From Ktedonospora formicarum (GTDB lineage Bacteria > Chloroflexota > Ktedonobacteria > Ktedonobacterales > Ktedonobacteraceae): 64,000 nt of DNA. Positions 59,877-64,000 of the stretch are shown piece by piece (position 1 is the stretch's first letter; every line of letters begins with the position of its first letter). The DNA lies in assembly GCF_016587355.1 (NCBI RefSeq), contig NZ_BNJF01000001.1, positions 3,811,721-3,875,720 on the forward strand, given 5' to 3'. The translations under genes and the position numbers were made by a program. The notes beneath the pieces were generated by a model that was not told the DNA's origin, made no database searches, and saw only the letters and a program-made list of their open reading frames with translations.

Positions 59877-60842
59877 CTAGGCTTTGCGACGCTTGACCTC
59901 TGCCGTCAGTTGCGGAAGGATGGTCAGGGCATCCCCAACAATGCCAAGGTCGGCAACCGAGAAGATAGGAGCATTCTCATCCTTATTGATGGCGACGATA
60001 TACTTGGCTCCCTTCATGCCTGCCAGATGTTGGATCGCGCCACTGATACCGGCGGCGACATAAAGGGTTGGTTTAACCGTCTTACCTGTCTGCCCGATCT
60101 GGTAGCTATAGGGCAGCCATCCGGCATCCACAATGGCACGTGTTGCGCCTGGAGCGCCACCAAGGGCAGCCGCCAATTCCTCGACGAGGTGGTAGTTCTC
60201 AGCCTTGCCCAGACCACGACCACCACTTACGATCACACTGGCATCTTCAAGGGCTGGACCTTCGCTGGCGACCTCAACGCTATCGATGACCTTGATGGCC
60301 TGTGCCTCGGCACTAAAGCCACCATTGAGGGTCTCGATTTCGGGGGTGCGCCCTTCGAATTGCTCGATAGAGAAGGCTTTAGGGCGCGTCAGGACGATGC
60401 CTGGACCCTGGTAGGGATGGGTAGCGGTCACGACATTCTCGCCGCCCCAGGGAACTGTGACTCGGATCTCCTCGCCCTCGAAGGCAAGATCGGTCGCATC
60501 AGTAATCAGGCCCAGATTATTGCGTACCATTAGACGCGCCGCGATATCGCGCAGGTCATAGGTTGTTGCCAGCAGCAGCAGGCGCGGCTGATGCTCATTG
60601 ATGAGCGTGCTCAGGGTCTCGACTGCCGGAAGGGTCAGATAGTTGTCATAGGTCGCGTCGTCATGTGCATAGACCTTCTCCGCGCCATATGCACCCAACG
60701 TTGGCGCAATCGCAGCGGCACCGGCCCCCAGGACGATAGCTTCAGCGCGACCAAGCTTTGCGGCCTTGCCCAGTACCTCAAGTGTTGAGCGGACAGGCTG
60801 CCCGTTCTCTAGTTCGACCAGAACCCAAATTATATTAGACAT
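59877..60842 (-). CDS. etfA: Electron transfer flavoprotein alpha subunit
   Basis: A 321-residue FAD protein. The C-terminal FAD motif is [40 protein letters not shown] and [19 protein letters not shown]. The N-terminal half matches the alpha fold. It accepts electrons from acyl-CoA dehydrogenase and passes them to the HdrD-like protein. Confidence 0.95.
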   Translation of the reverse strand: MSNIIWVLVELENGQPVRSTLEVLGKAAKLGRAEAIVLGAGAAAIAPTLGAYGAEKVYAHDDATYDNYLTLPAVETLSTLINEHQPRLLLLATTYDLRDIAARLMVRNNLGLITDATDLAFEGEEIRVTVPWGGENVVTATHPYQGPGIVLTRPKAFSIEQFEGRTPEIETLNGGFSAEAQAIKVIDSVEVASEGPALEDASVIVSGGRGLGKAENYHLVEELAAALGGAPGATRAIVDAGWLPYSYQIGQTGKTVKPTLYVAAGISGAIQHLAGMKGAKYIVAINKDENAPIFSVADLGIVGDALTILPQLTAEVKRRKA

Positions 60843-60862
60843 CTTACACTCCTCCCTGAACC

Positions 60863-61648
60863 CTAAAGCAACTGGTAGCGCTGCAAGAAATCAGCGATAC
60901 GCTGGGCCGCGCTGCCATCGTCTTTGACTATCTGACCAGCGGCGCGGGCCTCGGCCTGCCCAACGGCGAGCACGCGCTCACGCGCTCCAGCCTCGCCGAC
61001 CTGTGTGGCCTCAAGGCCCAGTTCGGCAACGGTCAGGCGGGTAAAGGGTTTCTTCTTCGCGCCCATAATGCCCTTCATGGTGGGATAAATCGCCTCGAAG
61101 GAGCCGCTAGCGATAGTCACAACGGCGGGGAGAGAGCTTTCAATAGTCTTATAGCCAGTGGGGACAACACGCTTGATGATGGCCTTCTGACCTTCAACCT
61201 GAATTTCGCGCGCGAAGGTTAACTGGGGGAGACCCAGGAACTCCGCGATAGCGCCAGGGACCATGCCTGTATAGCCGTCGGTACTCTCGGTAGAGCAGAA
61301 GACGAGATCAGCGCCCTCTTTCTGAATGGCGCTTGCCAGTACACGGGCAGTAGCTAGCGCGTCTGAGCCAGCCAGGGTGGGGTCGGTAATCAGGATTGCC
61401 CGGTCGGCACCCATCGCCAGGGCGCGGCGCATGCCGTCCTGGGCCGACTCTGGTCCCATGCTCAGAGCAATGACCTCGCTCCCACCAAGCGTATCGCGGA
61501 GCTTGATGGCGGCTGAAATCGTGCTCTCGTCGCCAGGATCAAGTACAAGGGAGACACCTGTGCGTACGAGTCGTTTGGTATTGGGATCAATCTTGCTAAC
61601 TGTGGTATTGGGGTCGGGTACTTGCTTTATGCAAACGATAATCTTCAT
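60863..61648 (-). CDS. etfB: Electron transfer flavoprotein beta subunit
   Basis: A 261-residue protein with MKIIVCIKQVPDPNTTVSKI, VLDPGDESTISAAIKLRD and STDGYTGMVPGAIAEFLGLP, all standard for EtfB. It is followed by etfA with a 20-base gap, making one operon with the HdrD-like gene. Confidence 0.95.
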   Translation of the reverse strand: MKIIVCIKQVPDPNTTVSKIDPNTKRLVRTGVSLVLDPGDESTISAAIKLRDTLGGSEVIALSMGPESAQDGMRRALAMGADRAILITDPTLAGSDALATARVLASAIQKEGADLVFCSTESTDGYTGMVPGAIAEFLGLPQLTFAREIQVEGQKAIIKRVVPTGYKTIESSLPAVVTIASGSFEAIYPTMKGIMGAKKKPFTRLTVAELGLEATQVGEAGARERVLAVGQAEARAAGQIVKDDGSAAQRIADFLQRYQLL

Positions 61649-61897
61649 TGTGTATGTCCACCTCGCCTATTTAAGATACTCCTTATAAGAGAACCTGAAC
61701 GCGCCAGCGCTAGCCGCGAGAGCAGCGTTGGTTCCTATATAAGACCATAATGTGTGACGTGGAGAAAAGAAAACTACATTGTTCCCTTGGCTATCCTATT
61801 GTACCTGTCGCAAAAAGAGAGTGTCAACGTTGCTAGCTAACGCTCAAGGTGTTTTGAGCTTTAGCTTGAGTTAAAAGGGGAACAGAGCTCATCCTGG

Positions 61898-62572
61898 CTA
61901 CCGTCGTGTGCGCTGTCGCCTGACCGCCAGGGCCGTAATGACCGCGACCAGTCCAGCGATACAGAGGGGCAAACCGATAGATATGCCTAGCTTCTGAATG
62001 AATAAGACGCCTATGATCTCAAGGATCAGACCACCGACGAAGAGTAGGGTAATACCCAGAGACGAGCTTTCAAAGCTGGTACGAACTTCCTGCCGTTCGT
62101 AGCGAGTCTCCTGCCTGGGGTGTTCCGCCTCTTCCGTGGATGTGCCTTCGCCTGCGGCTGACTCATCCTCAATGTTGGCACGAGCGTGCAACAACTCGTA
62201 CAGCTTCTCGGCGTGCCGTCGCGTGGTGCGGAGATAGACCTTGTGCTCGCCGTCGCTAAGCAATAATTCACGGAAGAGTGGCTCATAGCTCTTCTGGCGG
62301 AACTCGACCCTGGTCAGCTTGTCCAGGTTGAGCGAGTCGAGGAAGAGATGCTCGCGAGGAAAGCTTTTGTAATAATAGCCCATGACGCGCTGGTTGGTGA
62401 GCACGATATCGCAGGCCGTGCTGTAGTTGACCTCTCCGTTATCCCAGAAGCCGGGGGCTGAGAAGAGCACACTCTCTCCCTCCTGCAAATGCTTCTGAAG
62501 ACCCTTTGGCCCTTTGACGCTTGCGCGCGTCTGGCTTATCTCCTGTGGCAAGGAAGCGTACACCCTTTCCAT
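61898..62572 (-). CDS. Membrane protein with PH-like domain
   Basis: A 224-residue protein. The first ~110 residues (LQKHLQEGESVLFSAPGFWD, DIVLTNQRVMGYYYKSFPRE, EHKVYLRTTRRHAEKLYELL) look like a bacterial PH domain. An acidic linker leads to two membrane helices (ITLLFVGGLILEIIGVLFIQ; IGLPLCIAGLVAVITALAVR). Function unknown. No signal peptide. Confidence 0.65.
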   Translation of the reverse strand: MERVYASLPQEISQTRASVKGPKGLQKHLQEGESVLFSAPGFWDNGEVNYSTACDIVLTNQRVMGYYYKSFPREHLFLDSLNLDKLTRVEFRQKSYEPLFRELLLSDGEHKVYLRTTRRHAEKLYELLHARANIEDESAAGEGTSTEEAEHPRQETRYERQEVRTSFESSSLGITLLFVGGLILEIIGVLFIQKLGISIGLPLCIAGLVAVITALAVRRQRTRR

Positions 62573-62670
62573 TGAAATGTTGAGGCATTCTGGCTGTTAT
62601 CTTCGTCTCTACTTTTAAGAGTACCTAACAGGCGCAATTATAGCACACAACCAGGGAAGGAGCACAGTTG

Positions 62671-63216
62671 ATGTCTGAAGAGAGAGTGCAAATCCGTCCA
62701 GCGCGGCTTGAAGATGCGTCTGGCATCGCACATGTCCATGTTGATAGCTGGCGCACGACATATCGTGGCCTGATTCCTGATGCTTATCTGGATGGTTTAT
62801 CGTATTATAACCGGGAACAGGAGCGCCGTCGTATTCTCCAGGCTCAGCAGGATGGCCGCTCCCAGTCTTCTACCATTGTTGCCACCGAAGCTGAAACTGG
62901 GAGGATCGTTGGTTTCGTGAATGGAGGGAGGGATCGTACTGGTATCTCTGGCTATGCTGGAGAGCTGTATGCCATCTATTTATTGGAGGAGGTCCAGGGA
63001 ATGGGCCTCGGTCGTCGCCTGACACGCGCCCTGGTTGTTGAACTGCTGCGGCTTGGTATTACATCTATGACAGTTGTGGTGTTGGCTGAGAATCCCGCGC
63101 ATTATTTCTATGAGGCGCTGGGTGCGCGTTTGCTCCGTGAGCAAGAAGACGAGATTGGTGGCAAGCGACTTGCTGAGCGAGTCTATGGCTGGGCAGACAT
63201 CCGCCCATTACTTTAG
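62671..63216 (+). CDS. GNAT-family N-acetyltransferase
   Basis: A 181-residue acetyltransferase. The start at 62671 has GAAGGAG upstream. It has VQIRPARLEDASGIAHVHVD, ELYAIYLLEEVQGMGLGRRL (acetyl-CoA-binding motif A) and LAENPAHYFYEALGARLL. Substrate unknown. Confidence 0.88.
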   Translation: MSEERVQIRPARLEDASGIAHVHVDSWRTTYRGLIPDAYLDGLSYYNREQERRRILQAQQDGRSQSSTIVATEAETGRIVGFVNGGRDRTGISGYAGELYAIYLLEEVQGMGLGRRLTRALVVELLRLGITSMTVVVLAENPAHYFYEALGARLLREQEDEIGGKRLAERVYGWADIRPLL

Positions 63217-63443
63217 GACATGGGGAAAGAAGCTTATACTTTTCTTATAGCTAAGATGGACAAAGGCGCGCTGAGAAGCGACCTGTGCTTCTGGTTTTGC
63301 TTTGCCCATCTTATGACTACAATAGAGATAAGCAAGTATCTGGGCATAGTTCCTATGGCGTCAAAGACAGAGAACCAGTGAGAGCTAGAACGGAACAAAT
63401 CTTAGCAATTTGTAGTGCTTGAAAAATAACAGGGGAAATCGAC

Positions 63444-64000
63444 ATGGGAGATTTACTGGCTGCACGTGCCCAAATGGGTACCTCGTTGGCCTTTCATATC
63501 ATCTTCTCAGTGCTGGGTGTGGGCTTGCCGCTGCTCCTCTGCATCTCCGAGGGGTTGGCGCTGAAAACAAAGAATCCAACCTATATGTTGCTGACACGGC
63601 GTTGGGCGAAAGCGGCGGCGATTCTCTTCGCCATTGGAGCTGTCTCGGGAACGATCCTCTCCTTTGAGTTGGGATTACTCTGGCCGTCATATATCGCCTT
63701 CGCTGGCAAGGTGGTTGGTATTCCTTTTATGCTAGAGGGCTTTGCCTTTTTCCTGGAGGCCATCTTCCTTGGTCTGTATCTCTATGGATGGGATCATCTT
63801 TCACCGCGAGCTCACTGGCTTTGCTCCTTCCCAATCTGGATCAGTGGTTTGCTCTCAGCCTGGTTTATTGTTAGCGCCAATTCATGGATGAATACACCGG
63901 CTGGCTTTGTCTTTAAAGATGGAATAGCAGTTGATGTACGACCATTTCAGGCCATTTTTAACCCCAGCACACCCTTTGAAACTGTGCATATGATGCTGGC
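63444..64000 (+). CDS. cydA: Cytochrome bd oxidase subunit I, partial
   Basis: The first 185 codons of CydA; it continues past the window end. AGGGGA precedes the ATG. GDLLAARAQMGTSLAFHIIF (with the first haem-ligand His), ILSFELGLLWPSYIAFAGKV and FAFFLEAIFLGLYLYGWDHL match the quinol oxidase subunit I. The gene would provide oxygen reduction at low O2, accepting electrons from menaquinol. Confidence 0.93.
   Translation, partial: MGDLLAARAQMGTSLAFHIIFSVLGVGLPLLLCISEGLALKTKNPTYMLLTRRWAKAAAILFAIGAVSGTILSFELGLLWPSYIAFAGKVVGIPFMLEGFAFFLEAIFLGLYLYGWDHLSPRAHWLCSFPIWISGLLSAWFIVSANSWMNTPAGFVFKDGIAVDVRPFQAIFNPSTPFETVHMML

Overview
The window joins two kinds of DNA. Positions 1 to about 37,100 are most of a temperate siphovirus-type prophage whose left end lies outside the window. 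Positions about 37,100 to 64,000 are bacterial chromosome. The host looks like a Chloroflexota bacterium, perhaps Ktedonobacteria. This is an inference from overall protein character and gene order (nusA-ylxR-infB-rbfA-nrnA-truB-ribF, ETF genes beside an HdrD-like Fe-S protein, FHA/FtsW cluster, cytochrome bd); no single marker gene proves it.

Prophage, left to right. (1) 112-5763, mostly minus strand: DnaB-like helicase, winged-helix replication protein, Rad52/Sak-like annealing protein, an XRE regulator, two tandem paralogues, a DUF2786-type protein and a membrane-anchored protein. (2) 5841-11092: a block of small, mostly unknown minus-strand genes and 1.2 kb of non-coding DNA, framed by a long inverted repeat. 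Each arm carries five or six 18-bp palindromes, a conserved 33-bp element and an AT-rich stretch. (3) 11.1-17.2 kb: a structured leader RNA with a terminator, a membrane protein with a probable -1 frameshift extension, a tRNA/tRNA-like cluster, a small membrane protein, a restriction-modification system (BsuBI/PstI-type nuclease, C5 methyltransferase, small HTH protein) and a receiver-like protein. A roughly 35-bp direct repeat sits at each boundary between these cargo units. (4) 17.3-34.6 kb, plus strand: the late operon, from terminase, portal, protease, capsid, connectors, tail tube, frameshifted tail chaperone and tape measure to tail proteins, holin-like protein, endolysin and LLH-type holin. 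(5) 34.6-37.2 kb: lysogeny module, with a repressor and a large serine integrase fired from back-to-back promoters.

The prophage has integrated inside mutS. Its promoter, GTG start and about 98 codons remain at 37,404-37,100, and then the frame runs into phage DNA. The integrase gene ends within host mutS sequence, so its C-terminal tail is made of host DNA. Integration should therefore switch off mismatch repair, and excision could restore it. Two nearby host genes, truB and a Pro/Glu-rich gene at 38.3-40.0 kb, are broken by single-base shifts at short G/C runs. That could reflect a mutator history or simply sequencing error.

Host region: a LapA-like membrane protein; three Pro/Glu-rich proteins (two probably one frameshifted gene); FtsW/RodA and two FHA proteins; the minus-strand translation/RNA operon nusA to ribF, with a highly structured leader and terminator between ylxR and infB; acyl-CoA dehydrogenase, a methyltransferase and a P-loop kinase; a CBS-domain membrane protein; the HdrD-like/EtfA/EtfB electron-transfer operon; a PH-like membrane protein; a GNAT acetyltransferase; and the start of cydA. 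The acyl-CoA dehydrogenase, ETF and Fe-S membrane protein together suggest fatty-acid oxidation feeding electrons to quinone.
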